From positions 3,602,020 to 3,666,019 of the forward strand of contig NZ_CP037422.1 in NCBI RefSeq assembly GCF_007748175.1: a stretch of DNA of 64,000 nt, written 5' to 3'. Below, in pieces: positions 9,223 to 18,534 of the stretch (within the stretch, counting starts at the first letter, position 1; each line of letters starts with the position of its first letter). A program made the position numbers and the translations under genes. Under the pieces are notes generated by a model, which did no database searches, was not told the DNA's origin, and worked only from the letters and a program-made list of their open reading frames with translations. Source of the stretch: Gimesia aquarii. GTDB taxonomy: Bacteria > Planctomycetota > Planctomycetia > Planctomycetales > Planctomycetaceae.

Positions 9223-10566
9223 TCATCCGCCCTCTCGAGATGACGGATTGGCTCCCTTTTTCCAGCGAGCCTGGTGGACCATTTCTTTTCGATAGGAATG
9301 TAAACCTGACATCAATATATCAATCGCACGGGAAAAATCGCGAAAGGCATTCAAATACTTTTTCTTTTCCAGTCCTTCCTTGGCTTCGTAGTAAATTTTA
9401 TTGTGAGCTGACCATTCAATGGTCCACTCTTCCTCCATCGCAGCGCGCTGCAACTCAGATTCCATTGTTGTCAAGTATTGCAAAAAGTCCGTATTAAATT
9501 TCAAACGTTCAGAACGATAGGGTTTCCATTCAACAGTTTTACTATGGTCCAGATATTCCTCATGCGAACTGGATTCTCGTTGCGAAAATAATTTTCGTAC
9601 CAGCAACACAACCAGAAGTGACATTCCTCCAAACGTCAGAAACTCCCCCCTGTCAAATTTTGTGAGTAGCCACATAACGATTCCCGTTGCAACCATGAGC
9701 GAAGCGACCCAGACACCTGCCAGCCACCACCATTCACTCCCGCTCTTCTCTGATTCAAATTCCGGCTCTGGTTCCGGGGGTGTTTCCTGTGAAAGATTGC
9801 CATCGGGAAGTTCTCCCACTCTCACCACAATCACTGAGATGTTATCTGAACCGCCTCTTAAATTTGCCAGATTGATCATCAGCCGGCAGGCATCGCTGGG
9901 TTCCAGATACTTAGCAATCATCCCTATTTCTTCATCTTTGAGATGGCTCGTCAATCCATCGCTACATAAGATGTATCGGTCACCTTCCATAACCGGATAA
10001 GGACCTTCAATATCGACTTTAACGACTGGCTCTGGACCTAACGAACGTGTAATTACATTACGAGGCTCATTTAAGTAAACTTCTTCGGGTTTCATTCTCC
10101 CCTGACGGATCAACTCCCACTGAAGACTATGATCGAAAGTGAGCTGATCAATGCGATTTTCACGAACGCGGTAAACACGACTGTCGCCCACATGACCGAT
10201 TACCGCTCCTTCTGGACAGAGACAAATTGAGCTGCAGGTCGTTCCCATTCGCATGAATTCGCGATTCGCCATTCCGCGTTCATTGATTGCCTGATTAGCA
10301 ACTTCAATGGCCGACTTCAACGACTTGGCAACAGGTCCCGGTTTATTTTTAAAGAAGGTATGCGGCACAGTCTCTGAAGCCATTTTACTCGCCAATTCTC
10401 CCACAGCATGTCCTCCCATGCCATCAGCGACAAGAAAGAAGTGGCCATGATCGCGCCAGCTCTCCTGATCTTTACAAATGCGAACAGAAATTGAATCTTC
10501 GTTATTCCTCCGTCGAAAGCCTACATCACTCTGCGATGCGAACTGAACCGGATGTTCCCAACGCAT
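9223..10566 (-). CDS. PP2C-family serine/threonine phosphatase with membrane anchor
   Basis: 447 aa, ATG preceded by AAGGAG. The N-terminal 255 residues form a PP2C domain with the metal-binding motifs: NNEDS (21-25), VADGMGGH (46-53), GHVGDSRVYR, CSDGL and GGSDNIS. Two hydrophobic segments around 278-305 and 315-335 anchor it in the membrane, followed by a cytoplasmic-looking helical tail of about 100 residues without a known domain. It should dephosphorylate Ser/Thr-phosphorylated proteins, but no cognate kinase is adjacent. It lies between flhB and the histidine kinase on the same strand, so it could belong to signalling at the end of the flagellar cluster. Confidence 0.9.
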   Translation of the reverse strand: MRWEHPVQFASQSDVGFRRRNNEDSISVRICKDQESWRDHGHFFLVADGMGGHAVGELASKMASETVPHTFFKNKPGPVAKSLKSAIEVANQAINERGMANREFMRMGTTCSSICLCPEGAVIGHVGDSRVYRVRENRIDQLTFDHSLQWELIRQGRMKPEEVYLNEPRNVITRSLGPEPVVKVDIEGPYPVMEGDRYILCSDGLTSHLKDEEIGMIAKYLEPSDACRLMINLANLRGGSDNISVIVVRVGELPDGNLSQETPPEPEPEFESEKSGSEWWWLAGVWVASLMVATGIVMWLLTKFDRGEFLTFGGMSLLVVLLVRKLFSQRESSSHEEYLDHSKTVEWKPYRSERLKFNTDFLQYLTTMESELQRAAMEEEWTIEWSAHNKIYYEAKEGLEKKKYLNAFRDFSRAIDILMSGLHSYRKEMVHQARWKKGANPSSREGG

Positions 10567-10676
10567 TGATTCTCCTTAAAACAAGTCATGAAACTGCAGA
10601 TTCTAACCTCTAATCGTACTACCTAATATCTTGGAAAGAAATGGGATCAAACACCAGAGCACACTATAAGAAAACT

Positions 10677-10744
10677 CGTTTTTGTTATTGAAATTTAACG
10701 AAAACGCTCTATTCAAAGTCCGATAGAACGGCTCACTTGAATAG
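10677..10744. terminator. two adjacent hairpins downstream of flhB, candidate terminator
   Basis: CGTTTTTGTTA (10677-10687) pairs with TAACGAAAACG (10696-10706) apart from one wobble. CTATTCAA (10709-10716) pairs perfectly with TTGAATAG (10737-10744). Read on the minus strand they follow the flhB stop by about 45-110 bases, and the second in that direction is followed by AGTTTTCTTAT. They probably mark the end of the flagellar transcript, though the T run is weak. Confidence 0.4.
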
Positions 10745-10789
10745 TAGTACTACGGTTGTATTTCTTGAGTGAATGAATTTACCTCAAGG

Positions 10790-11869
10790 CTATTTTTCCC
10801 CAGGCATCGTTTTACCGGTCAGATTGTAAACATAGGCCATGATCTCGACAAACACTTCATATAACTCAAAGGGAATTTCCTGACCGGGTTTAATATCACG
10901 ATACATCTGCCGTGCCAGTGCTTTGCGTTCGATAATTGGAATTCCATGCTCATTTGCAATTTTTCGAATCTGAAATGCGATTTCACCGGCCCCTTTGGCA
11001 ACCACAACCGGTGCAGGCATTGATTCAGGATCGTACTTGATCGCAACTGAAATATGTGTTGGATTAGTGATGACCACATCTGCGCTTTCTACTTTGGAAA
11101 GCTCTTGAGACATCGCCAGCTTCCGATGTGCCTCTTTACGTCGTTGACGAATTAGGGGATCACCTTCCATGGATTTCATCTCTTCGCGGAGTTCCTGCTT
11201 GCTCATCATCAGGTCTTTTTCATGCTTCCATTTCTGAAATGCGAAATCCAGTCCCCCTAAAATGATTAAGGCTAAAGCGAGCAGTACCCCCAACTCAACC
11301 GATGCAATAAAAATATCATGCATGATGGTTTCCGGAGCGGCTCCCATTAAAGCCAGAAAGTTAGGAAACATGATATAACTAAACCAGATTGCAATCAAAA
11401 CCAGCAAAAAAATCTTACCAAGACTGATGCCGAGTTTGACCAATCCACGAATGGAAAGAATGCGTTTGGCCCCCTCAATGGGATTGAGCCGCTCCCATTT
11501 GATTTGCAACACATCGGGGGAAACCATAAAACCGACTTGAACAATATTCAAGCAGATGGCAGAGATAAAGAGCGTCAACATAGCTCCTATTGTCCCACCT
11601 AAAAACAATTTGATCACCGCTTCGCAGCGTTCTATTAACATTGCGGGCTCCATTTGCAGCCACATTGGAGCAGTCAATGTAACCTCCATCAGGTCTTTCA
11701 TATTGCTGTTCATAGTGATGGCAAAAAAATAGAGAACAGCGGCAGCGGCCAACATCATGCCAGCCGCATTCAAGTCGGTGCTTTTCGCAATGTTCCCCTT
11801 CTCACGGGCTTCATTGCGCCGGTGATCTGTGGGCAGCTCGGTTTTTTCTCCTGAATCATTCTCTGCCAT
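10790..11869 (-). CDS. flhB: FlhB, flagellar export switch protein
   Basis: 359 aa, full length. The N-terminal membrane domain has four hydrophobic segments. The cytoplasmic domain contains the NPTH autocleavage site (VITNPTHISVAI) followed by the conserved FlhB C-terminal domain (KGAGEIAFQIRKIA; ERKALARQMY). Cleavage between Asn and Pro switches export from rod/hook to filament substrates. It lies 22 bp after fliR as the last gene of the flagellar run. flhA, often the next gene, is absent; a PP2C gene lies downstream instead. Confidence 0.95.
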   Translation of the reverse strand: MAENDSGEKTELPTDHRRNEAREKGNIAKSTDLNAAGMMLAAAAVLYFFAITMNSNMKDLMEVTLTAPMWLQMEPAMLIERCEAVIKLFLGGTIGAMLTLFISAICLNIVQVGFMVSPDVLQIKWERLNPIEGAKRILSIRGLVKLGISLGKIFLLVLIAIWFSYIMFPNFLALMGAAPETIMHDIFIASVELGVLLALALIILGGLDFAFQKWKHEKDLMMSKQELREEMKSMEGDPLIRQRRKEAHRKLAMSQELSKVESADVVITNPTHISVAIKYDPESMPAPVVVAKGAGEIAFQIRKIANEHGIPIIERKALARQMYRDIKPGQEIPFELYEVFVEIMAYVYNLTGKTMPGEK

Positions 11870-11891
11870 ATCAGTAGTGGCTCAATCTATA

Positions 11892-12881
11892 TTACATAAC
11901 CGTGCTACGACTTAATTGATCTATCGCCATCGGAACAGATTCGATCACGATGTCTGCGACTCCCGTTAAAGTAAATACGAGGACTGCCACACTCACTACC
12001 ACACGAATCGGAAAACCAATTACCAATACATTGATTTGTGGAACTGTGTGCCCCAGGTAGCCCATAGCCAAGGAAACTAGAGCACTAATTGCCAATAGAG
12101 GTGCAGCAACTTTCACCGACAACACTAATGATTGATGCATGATGTTCTGAAGCATATCTAGCGTATTGGTAGATACGATTCCCTCACCCACCGGAAATAT
12201 TTGAAACGTGTCAATCAAAGTCGAAAGCATTAATAGATGACCGTTAATCGGCTCCATGACTAAGAATATCGAAATCCCCACAAAATAAAGAAACTGACCG
12301 CTGAGTGAGGCGTTCATATCAAATCCGGGATTGAATACTTCTCCTAAAGCCATCCCCGCTTGTTGATCAGCCATCTGTCCCGCCATTTGCAGACTTAACA
12401 ATATTATGTAAACGCCCAAGCCCAGTGCAAAACCTAGCGTCAATTCTCCTAAAATCGACCAGATATAATCCAACAATGAAGCTGGCATGTTAACCACAAA
12501 TTTATAGTCATCGACAGTTAATTCCTGTATCCCCTGGCGTCCGGCATTGATAATCAAATTATCAAAGCGATCTTGTAGATGTTCTGGAACTTCATCTTTA
12601 CTCAGCCGCTGATTCTGATCTGCATCGAGCTCATAAAAACCAACAGCCACCTGATCATGCAATGTTGGTGTGATGAGAATCGAAAGACTGAGAATCAATA
12701 ATATGCGTATGTTCGTGGGAAAGATCGGCTGACCGAAAACGGGGCCGATAATCATCAAACCACTAATGCGAACCATCACCAAAGTAAAAGCATAAAACTG
12801 TAACATGGCCCACTGCAAAACCTGGGCTGGAGCCACTTGCAGTAGAGGATTCATCAAGTATTGATCGAGAAGTGCACTCAC
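11892..12881 (-). CDS. fliR: FliR, flagellar export gate protein, with an EF-hand-like insertion
   Basis: 329 aa against a usual length of about 260. GTG start. The N-terminal helices and the core (GLMIIGPVFG; QMAGQMADQQAGMALGEVFNP; VLVIGFPIRVVV) identify FliR, which forms the export gate with FliP and FliQ. The extra length is mostly one insertion at about residues 77-134, between the second hydrophobic segment and the helix starting LLDYIWSILGE. It contains a canonical EF-hand loop at residues 86-97 (DADQNQRLSKDE: D1, D3, N5, E12), a following helix with VPEHLQDRF, and a degenerate second EF-hand (INAGRQGIQELTVDDYKF). This resembles the paired EF-hands of planctomycete secreted proteins. 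Calcium binding is an inference. Confidence 0.93.
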   Translation of the reverse strand: MSALLDQYLMNPLLQVAPAQVLQWAMLQFYAFTLVMVRISGLMIIGPVFGQPIFPTNIRILLILSLSILITPTLHDQVAVGFYELDADQNQRLSKDEVPEHLQDRFDNLIINAGRQGIQELTVDDYKFVVNMPASLLDYIWSILGELTLGFALGLGVYIILLSLQMAGQMADQQAGMALGEVFNPGFDMNASLSGQFLYFVGISIFLVMEPINGHLLMLSTLIDTFQIFPVGEGIVSTNTLDMLQNIMHQSLVLSVKVAAPLLAISALVSLAMGYLGHTVPQINVLVIGFPIRVVVSVAVLVFTLTGVADIVIESVPMAIDQLSRSTVM

Positions 12882-12919
12882 TGGTTTCTCTTTTTCACAG
12901 TTTCAATGGCGGTAAGGAA

Positions 12920-13186
12920 TCAGAGGCGAGATGGAATATCTCTTATCAGATTTGTGCTGTATTCCACCATTAATGCAGTAACCCATGGCAATGTATAAAG
13001 AATCGCCAGTACCATCATCACAATTTTAGGAACAAAACTAATTGTTTGATCTTGAATCTGAGTGACTGCCTGTCCGATGCTGATGACTAATCCCACAACG
13101 ACGGCCGTCAACATCACCGGACCACTGACTTCCAGCATAATCAGCAATCCTTCACGTCCCAAATCCAATACCGTTGAAGTGTCCAT
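12920..13186 (-). CDS. fliQ: FliQ, flagellar export gate protein
   Basis: 88 aa, the usual FliQ size, with two long hydrophobic helices. The conserved segment VGLVISIGQAVTQIQDQTISFVP... is characteristic. It assembles with FliP and FliR in the core of the export gate at the MS ring. It is located between fliP and fliR, the common order. AGG lies eight bases before the ATG. Confidence 0.95.
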   Translation of the reverse strand: MDTSTVLDLGREGLLIMLEVSGPVMLTAVVVGLVISIGQAVTQIQDQTISFVPKIVMMVLAILYTLPWVTALMVEYSTNLIRDIPSRL

Positions 13187-13236
13187 ACTTTTTACCTGTC
13201 ATTTTGAATGATGTGAGCGCAACGGTAGCGCTGCAT

Positions 13237-14202
13237 TCAACCAACGATCCTGACGCTTTCCAGTAACATTCCTACGGTGAGCAGCCAACCATCGATTAAA
13301 ACAAACAAGAGGATTTTAAAAGGCAGCGAAATCAATACTGGAGGAAGCATCATCATCCCCATACTGATCAGGATAGAACTGATGACCATATCAATCACAA
13401 TAAAAGGCAGGTACAATTGAAAACCAATTAGGAAAGCTGTCTTTACTTCGCTCATCATATAGGCTGGTAATAAAACTGTCAGCGGCACTTCATCATAGTC
13501 TTTGGGCGGTTGATATTTTTCCGCCCCCGGAGTTCCGGGAATCGGCTGTTGATACTCCAAAAACATCCAAACCGTATCACTGTTTCCAGTCAACTCAATT
13601 TGATCGCTCATAAATTTCCGCAGAGGTGCAACGGTTTTTTGAAACGCATCTTCCAGAGAAACTGGCTTTTGTTGAGTTTGATTCGTATACGGGACAATTC
13701 CTTCTTCATATGCTTTTTCCCAAATGGGCGCCATCACCATAATTGTCAAAAACAGGCTAAGGGATGTGAGCACCTGATTTGGCGGTAACTGCTGCGTGCC
13801 CAATGCTTGCCGTAATAGCCCGAATACAATGACGAATCGAATAAAACTCGTTGTCATGATGAGAATGGAGGGCGCCAAACTCAGAACCGTCAATAATAAA
13901 AATACTTTCAGAGTCGAATTTAGCCCCTGAGGAGATGTCATCTCTTCGACATTAAAGATCTCAGGAACGCCGGATGGATTGTTTCCTGTGGACTGTTCTG
14001 CTAATGCAGATGGCCCCTGTGCTACTTGTGAATTCTGATTGGCGGCTCCTTGATTTGAGAGTGCCTGATTAACGGCTGTTGACTGAGCTTGCACTGATTC
14101 TGCAACCAGTGTCAGCAAAACTACCACAACACAAATTGCCGCTCGACAAAAAGGAGCAGTAAAAGCAATGGTCCTTATTTGCTGAAGCCACCTTCTAAGC
14201 AT
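13237..14202 (-). CDS. fliP: FliP, flagellar export gate protein
   Basis: 321 aa from the ATG at 14202, chosen over the ATG at 14223 because GGAG lies seven bases upstream of it. Its first codons overlap the end of fliO by 8 bp, which suggests translational coupling. A signal-type hydrophobic stretch (residues about 12-38, ending SVQAQS) is followed by a 45-residue Q/N/S-rich segment, then the FliP core: [44 protein letters not shown], and [21 protein letters not shown]. FliP normally has a cleaved signal peptide; the Q/N/S-rich stretch after it is longer than in E. coli. Confidence 0.95.
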   Translation of the reverse strand: MLRRWLQQIRTIAFTAPFCRAAICVVVVLLTLVAESVQAQSTAVNQALSNQGAANQNSQVAQGPSALAEQSTGNNPSGVPEIFNVEEMTSPQGLNSTLKVFLLLTVLSLAPSILIMTTSFIRFVIVFGLLRQALGTQQLPPNQVLTSLSLFLTIMVMAPIWEKAYEEGIVPYTNQTQQKPVSLEDAFQKTVAPLRKFMSDQIELTGNSDTVWMFLEYQQPIPGTPGAEKYQPPKDYDEVPLTVLLPAYMMSEVKTAFLIGFQLYLPFIVIDMVISSILISMGMMMLPPVLISLPFKILLFVLIDGWLLTVGMLLESVRIVG

Positions 14203-15091
14203 GCCCGGACTCCGAACTCTCATTCAGAGATTGTCGAGAGGTATGTAGCAACTTCTGTTGCAGTCGAGAAACAGCGACATCGTAATCACCATGCTCTGGT
14301 GATCTGGAAGATTGTTCGGGTTCGGTACTTACCTTCTGTTTTAAACGGTCCACAGCTCGATCCGGCTTGTTTTGAGTCGACTGAAATAGTTTTAAAAATG
14401 TGGAATTTGAGCGTTCAGCCTGTTCACGTTCCCGACACATACCGGTTATGAGATCGACTTCGACTGGATCTAAAACTTCACTGAGCATTTCGAGACCGGC
14501 GGGCGAAGATCCTAAAATCAAAATTCGGGAACCGCAACGTACAAAATGAATCGTCTGACGTGCATCCAATGGCCTTTTTCCTAGAACTTCCATCACTTCG
14601 CGAGGTAAGTTTTTAGATGCCAGGGGAGAATGTTTCTTAAAAATTTTTGCACAGATCAGAATAATTGAAATTACGACAAATAACGCACCTAATGTTCCCC
14701 AAAGGGAGGGAGATCGTTTTTGTAAGCCATCCCTAACTTGACCATTTGTGTCCTGAGTTTGTCGATCTACAGGCGTAATCGGATTGGAACGTGATATGTT
14801 ATTGTTGACTCTTGTAGAATCAGCTTTGATATCTGTCATCCGTGATGATCGCGAGGCCACCGGCTGAATAGACTGGCTGGAAGTAGATTGAAGCTCTCCC
14901 CTTCCCTGGATTCTTTGTTCGACAACAGGCCGTGACCGAGGTTTATAAGCAGTCGTGTTATTTAAATTTGCTCGTGGCTGACGAAAGCCATTATTTCGCG
15001 CAGACGTACTCACTTCTCCTGACATTGCATTCGAAACACAATGCACACTACAGACTACTATCAGTCCAAATAAGTAGAAAAGTCGAATCAT
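14195..15091 (-). CDS. fliO: FliO-like flagellar export gate assembly protein
   Basis: 298 aa from the ATG at 15091, where AAGGA lies a few bases upstream and a hydrophobic export segment begins at once ([13 protein letters not shown]). The longer open frame would overlap fliN. Residues 25-135 are low-complexity and polar. A transmembrane helix follows ([23 protein letters not shown]), then a FliO-type domain ([31 protein letters not shown]). FliO helps FliP assemble. The position directly before fliP and the 8-bp overlap support the call. The sequence family is poorly conserved, so the name rests on both context and the C-terminal domain. Confidence 0.85.
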   Translation of the reverse strand: MIRLFYLFGLIVVCSVHCVSNAMSGEVSTSARNNGFRQPRANLNNTTAYKPRSRPVVEQRIQGRGELQSTSSQSIQPVASRSSRMTDIKADSTRVNNNISRSNPITPVDRQTQDTNGQVRDGLQKRSPSLWGTLGALFVVISIILICAKIFKKHSPLASKNLPREVMEVLGKRPLDARQTIHFVRCGSRILILGSSPAGLEMLSEVLDPVEVDLITGMCREREQAERSNSTFLKLFQSTQNKPDRAVDRLKQKVSTEPEQSSRSPEHGDYDVAVSRLQQKLLHTSRQSLNESSESGHA

Positions 15092-15152
15092 CAAATCCTT
15101 TTCGTCGTCAATCGTATTGATAAACAGGTAATTCTGTTTTCCTGACTCGCTC

Positions 15153-15875
15153 TTACAATTCCGGTGAAATAATCTCGGCAACTCGCACACAGAAATTATC
15201 ATTTAGAACCAAAACTTCACCCCGGGCGATAATTCGGCCATTAACCAAAATATCCACGGGATCACCAGCCAATTTATCTAATGGGACAACAACCCCTTCT
15301 TTCATTTTTAATACTTCTTCGATTAATAGCTCTGTTCTGCCTAGCTCAATGCACAGGTCCAGCTCAACATTTTGCAATGAAGATAGCGCCATTGCCTCTT
15401 CAGGACTACTAGCCATCGACTCAAAGTTTGGAAATTCAAATTCCTTGGTCCCTCCCAGATCCGCGGGGATTCCACTTCCGGGTCCCAAATTTGGAGATAT
15501 CGCTGCTGCCAGATTTGCTTCTGCCTGATTCAATAATGCTTCGGTTTCTTCGTGCGAAGAAATTGGCATGCCTGATTGATCAGCAGGTGGAGATGCGTGC
15601 TCATCAAAAAGTGATCCAATATCATCATTATTAACAACTTGACTTTCTGTTGATTCAGCCTCATTAGCCTTTGCCTCAGAGCCACCATCCTCTGATGCGG
15701 CTCCTTGGAGCAATTTTTCGATATCAGAAGGATCAAGAAGATCACTCGTTGCACTCTCAGGTTCTTCTTTAGGAGTCTCTGCCGCGGCATCATCCGAAGT
15801 CGTACCTTCCTCCTTCGCATTTAACAGTTTTTCGATTTCAGAGGGATCTAAAAGATCATCATTCTCTTCAGCCAC
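15153..15875 (-). CDS. fliN: FliN, flagellar switch protein with extended N-terminus carrying repeated FliM-like motifs
   Basis: 240 aa; E. coli FliN is about 137. GTG start with AAGG seven bases upstream. The C-terminal 80 residues are a SpoA/FliN domain ([35 protein letters not shown]). The N-terminal 155 residues are acidic and disordered-looking. They hold two near-identical motifs, [12 protein letters not shown] (8-19) and [12 protein letters not shown] (46-57), plus a third weaker one, EETEALLN (109-116). These resemble the EIDALLN peptide by which FliM and FliY bind phospho-CheY. fliM, normally between fliL and fliN, is missing here, so this FliN may carry the CheY-docking role; that is an inference. 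Confidence 0.9.
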   Translation of the reverse strand: MAEENDDLLDPSEIEKLLNAKEEGTTSDDAAAETPKEEPESATSDLLDPSDIEKLLQGAASEDGGSEAKANEAESTESQVVNNDDIGSLFDEHASPPADQSGMPISSHEETEALLNQAEANLAAAISPNLGPGSGIPADLGGTKEFEFPNFESMASSPEEAMALSSLQNVELDLCIELGRTELLIEEVLKMKEGVVVPLDKLAGDPVDILVNGRIIARGEVLVLNDNFCVRVAEIISPEL

Positions 15876-15903
15876 GATTGCGCCTTGATTTCTTAACCAT
15901 GCA

Positions 15904-16449
15904 TTATTGTGTCATTGTGCGGTATTCACTGATTACGATTTCAGTAACATAACTTTTCTTGAGAACTTTATTAATCGCCTCTTTCATCATGCGCTTCATC
16001 GTACCCAGTTGAGGATCATTAAGATCCGATAAACTCGATTTTCGAACCACTTGAATGACAGCTTGTTTGACACGTGCTTTACTCTTTTCTTTGACCATGC
16101 CACCAAAGTCTGATGCTGCTCCCTCACCAACCAGAGCCACAAGGTTAAATGTAACATGAATTGTTGCCCCTGGTTCAGCGATGTTGTTCGTCACACTGAA
16201 ATTATCAATGGGGACTTCTGCTGTATCGGTCTGTTCTTCAGCAAGCGGTTCATCTGGAAGCTCACTGGGTTGTTCTGGTGCCAGCAGCCAATAGGAAAGA
16301 CCGATCTGGAGAGTAATTACAAGCAGCAGTAGCCCGCCCACCTTCAACAACTTTGCTTTTGAGTTATTACCTGAGACAACCGTCTCTTCGGTGGACGCAT
16401 CTGCTTCCGAATCGACACCAGGATCTTCTGTTTCGGTGTCTGTTGCCAC
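15904..16449 (-). CDS. fliL: FliL-like flagellar basal body protein
   Basis: 181 aa from a GTG at 16449, chosen because AAGGAGG lies about seven bases upstream; the longer reading to 16581 has no such site. An acidic cytoplasmic N-terminus of about 40 residues leads to one transmembrane helix ([19 protein letters not shown]). A periplasmic domain follows with the FliL pattern near the C-terminus ([31 protein letters not shown]). FliL surrounds the stator and stabilises motor torque. It lies between motB and fliN. Sequence conservation in this family is low, but size, topology and context all fit. Confidence 0.85.
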   Translation of the reverse strand: MATDTETEDPGVDSEADASTEETVVSGNNSKAKLLKVGGLLLLVITLQIGLSYWLLAPEQPSELPDEPLAEEQTDTAEVPIDNFSVTNNIAEPGATIHVTFNLVALVGEGAASDFGGMVKEKSKARVKQAVIQVVRKSSLSDLNDPQLGTMKRMMKEAINKVLKKSYVTEIVISEYRTMTQ

Positions 16450-16609
16450 GAGTCTCCTCCTTGAACTCTCGCACTTTGTTTGAGTAAAGACAAATCCTTT
16501 GTCTTGTAAACACGTCGCTGCGTACGAACGTTTTATTTCACAGGCACTGATATTTGAAACCAAATGAAACAACAATTTCATTTAGTAGGGTCAAATGTAT
16601 CGTTCTTAA

Positions 16610-17338
16610 TTAACGATTGCCTGTCTTTGGAGAGACTGTATACTCATCAATCAAAAATACGTCAACCCGACGATTCAAGTATTGTTCTTCTGGATTTCGT
16701 GTGATGGTCTGTGGCTCTGCATCACCTGATGAACTGACGATTAGTCTTTCAGGAGCAATTCCCTTAGATTCCAGGTACTCAGCAACATTTTTTGCTCGAT
16801 AAAACGATAGCTCCTGAGAATCTCGGAATTTTGAGTCCTTTGGGAGAGGTTCAGGAGAAGCATGCCCACGGACAACAAGACGATTTGGCCTGGGTGCGAG
16901 AATCTCTGCAATGATATCCAGCTTGCGCTTAATTTCAGGGTTTAATTCAGCAGAAAACCTCCCAAAACTAGCACCGCCTCCCAACGTTACTTCCGTTCCG
17001 CTGTTGATGCGCTCTACTGTTTTGTTAGGCCCGCCACCACCAGCAGATTTTTCTTTGCCGGCTTTAGTCCCCCCATCAGAACTTGATCCCTTAGAAGCCG
17101 GCTTTTTCTGATTGCTGGTAGGTTCCAAATTTTTCCCTGGTACAGCAGCAGTACCGGGATCTGAACCAAAGCGCTCCCGCAAAGAATCCAGCATGGCGCG
17201 CACGCTTCCTTCATCGGTACGAATTTCACTCATCGAAACCAACATGATGAAAAATGTCAACAAGAGAGACATCATATCACCATAGGTGACTACCCATTCT
17301 GGAACGCCTGGAGGTCCATCATCTTCCGGCATCGCCAT
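16610..17338 (-). CDS. motB: MotB, stator protein with OmpA-type peptidoglycan-binding domain
   Basis: 242 aa, ATG with GGAG nine bases upstream. A short cytoplasmic start leads to the single transmembrane helix (VTYGDMMSLLLTFFIMLVSM), which contains the conserved proton-binding Asp (Tyr-Gly-Asp-Met). A glycine/serine/lysine-rich linker follows (about 60-105). The OmpA/MotB domain has RGHASPEPLP and NRRVDVFL. It anchors the stator to peptidoglycan, consistent with planctomycetes having a peptidoglycan wall. It is paired with motA just upstream. Confidence 0.95.
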   Translation of the reverse strand: MAMPEDDGPPGVPEWVVTYGDMMSLLLTFFIMLVSMSEIRTDEGSVRAMLDSLRERFGSDPGTAAVPGKNLEPTSNQKKPASKGSSSDGGTKAGKEKSAGGGGPNKTVERINSGTEVTLGGGASFGRFSAELNPEIKRKLDIIAEILAPRPNRLVVRGHASPEPLPKDSKFRDSQELSFYRAKNVAEYLESKGIAPERLIVSSSGDAEPQTITRNPEEQYLNRRVDVFLIDEYTVSPKTGNR

Positions 17339-17400
17339 CTGAGAACACTCCTTTTGTCATACAAGAAATCACGACGGTTCCATATATTGTAAGTACGGCA

Positions 17401-18183
17401 TCACGCTGCAGCCTGGCTATCTTTACCAACTCGTTGATCGATAGGAAGGAACGTATTCAATTTCTGCTCGATCACTCGAGGATTATCTCCTTCCTGAATG
17501 GCGATCAGGCCTTTTATGATCACTTCCCTCACCTGAAATTCCTGCTTACTATAATAAGCCAGCTTGTCAGCAAAGGGCAGAAAAAACAGATTGGAAACAA
17601 CAGCACCATATAGCGTCGTAATTAACGCTACGGCCATACCTGGGCCAATGGCTTCAGGATCGTCCATATTCCCCAACATGATGATCAAACCCATTAATGT
17701 ACCAATCATTCCAAAGGCTGGTGCATAACGGCCCACGGTATCCATCAGAGATTTTCCATTTTTATGTCTGCCCGCAACAGCCTCCATCTCCGTTCTTAGA
17801 ATTTGCTCCATCAATTCCACATCAGTACCATCGACGGCCATCTGGACTCCCAACAAAATAAAGGGATCCTGAATCTCTTCTGTTTTGGCTTCCAAAGCTA
17901 ATATACCATCACGACGCGCAATTTCAGCAAATTCCACGATTTGCAGAATGACAGGCCCCAAAGCTTGTTGATTAGGGAAAAATATTTTCTTGACAACTTT
18001 TGGAAAAATAAGCATCGCCGCGCCGGGAAACGCAATAAACGAGGCGGCAATAGCCCCCCCGACGACAACAGCAGCAGAGGGAATATCAATAAAGGCTGCA
18101 AAGCTTGAACCAGGTGCAATTGCAATTGCCAGTAAGAGCAATGCAATTCCTGCCACAAGTCCACCAGCAGTTGCCTTATCCAT
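17401..18183 (-). CDS. motA: MotA, stator proton channel protein
   Basis: 260 aa, with four hydrophobic segments. Conserved features include GMIGTLMGLIIMLGNMDDP, GMAVALITTLYGAVVSNLFFLPFADKL and the cytoplasmic loop with charged residues that contacts FliG. With MotB it forms the ion-driven stator. The TLMGL and TTLYGA segments are typical of the MotA/PomA family; whether H+ or Na+ is used cannot be decided from the sequence. It lies 62 bp before motB. Confidence 0.95.
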   Translation of the reverse strand: MDKATAGGLVAGIALLLLAIAIAPGSSFAAFIDIPSAAVVVGGAIAASFIAFPGAAMLIFPKVVKKIFFPNQQALGPVILQIVEFAEIARRDGILALEAKTEEIQDPFILLGVQMAVDGTDVELMEQILRTEMEAVAGRHKNGKSLMDTVGRYAPAFGMIGTLMGLIIMLGNMDDPEAIGPGMAVALITTLYGAVVSNLFFLPFADKLAYYSKQEFQVREVIIKGLIAIQEGDNPRVIEQKLNTFLPIDQRVGKDSQAAA

Positions 18184-18273
18184 TTCTACGAAAATTCCTG
18201 AAGAATGATGGCTGTCGGGTAATCTTGAATAAACAACGCTTTAAAAGCCATTGGTCCCAGTCATAAATTGCAT

Positions 18274-18468
18274 TCAAAGGCCAGGTACAAGGCGAATTGC
18301 TCTCGAATAGGCAATCGAGCGTTTGACTACTTCTTCGACACTTTCTTTTACTATCAACCGATCATCCGATGTCAGAGTAATAAAAGTGTCTGGCCTGCTT
18401 TCGACATACTGGATCAAGTTTGCATTGATCACTAATTCCTCACCATTTAGCTTGGTCAATTTGATCAT
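18274..18468 (-). CDS. flbD: FlbD, small flagellar protein
   Basis: 64 aa, ATG preceded by AAGGAGG. The sequence MIKLTKLNGEELVINANLIQ and the central DTFITLTSDDRLIVKES match the short FlbD family found beside flgE and motA in many non-enteric bacteria. Its molecular role is not well established in the family. It lies between flgE and motA, its usual position. This is not the unrelated Caulobacter response regulator of the same name. Confidence 0.9.
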   Translation of the reverse strand: MIKLTKLNGEELVINANLIQYVESRPDTFITLTSDDRLIVKESVEEVVKRSIAYSRAIRLVPGL

Positions 18469-18534
18469 GCTGCCATCCTCCTTAGCACAGCAATATCTTT
18501 GTTCAAATCACAAGGAATCATCATGACGCTCTTG

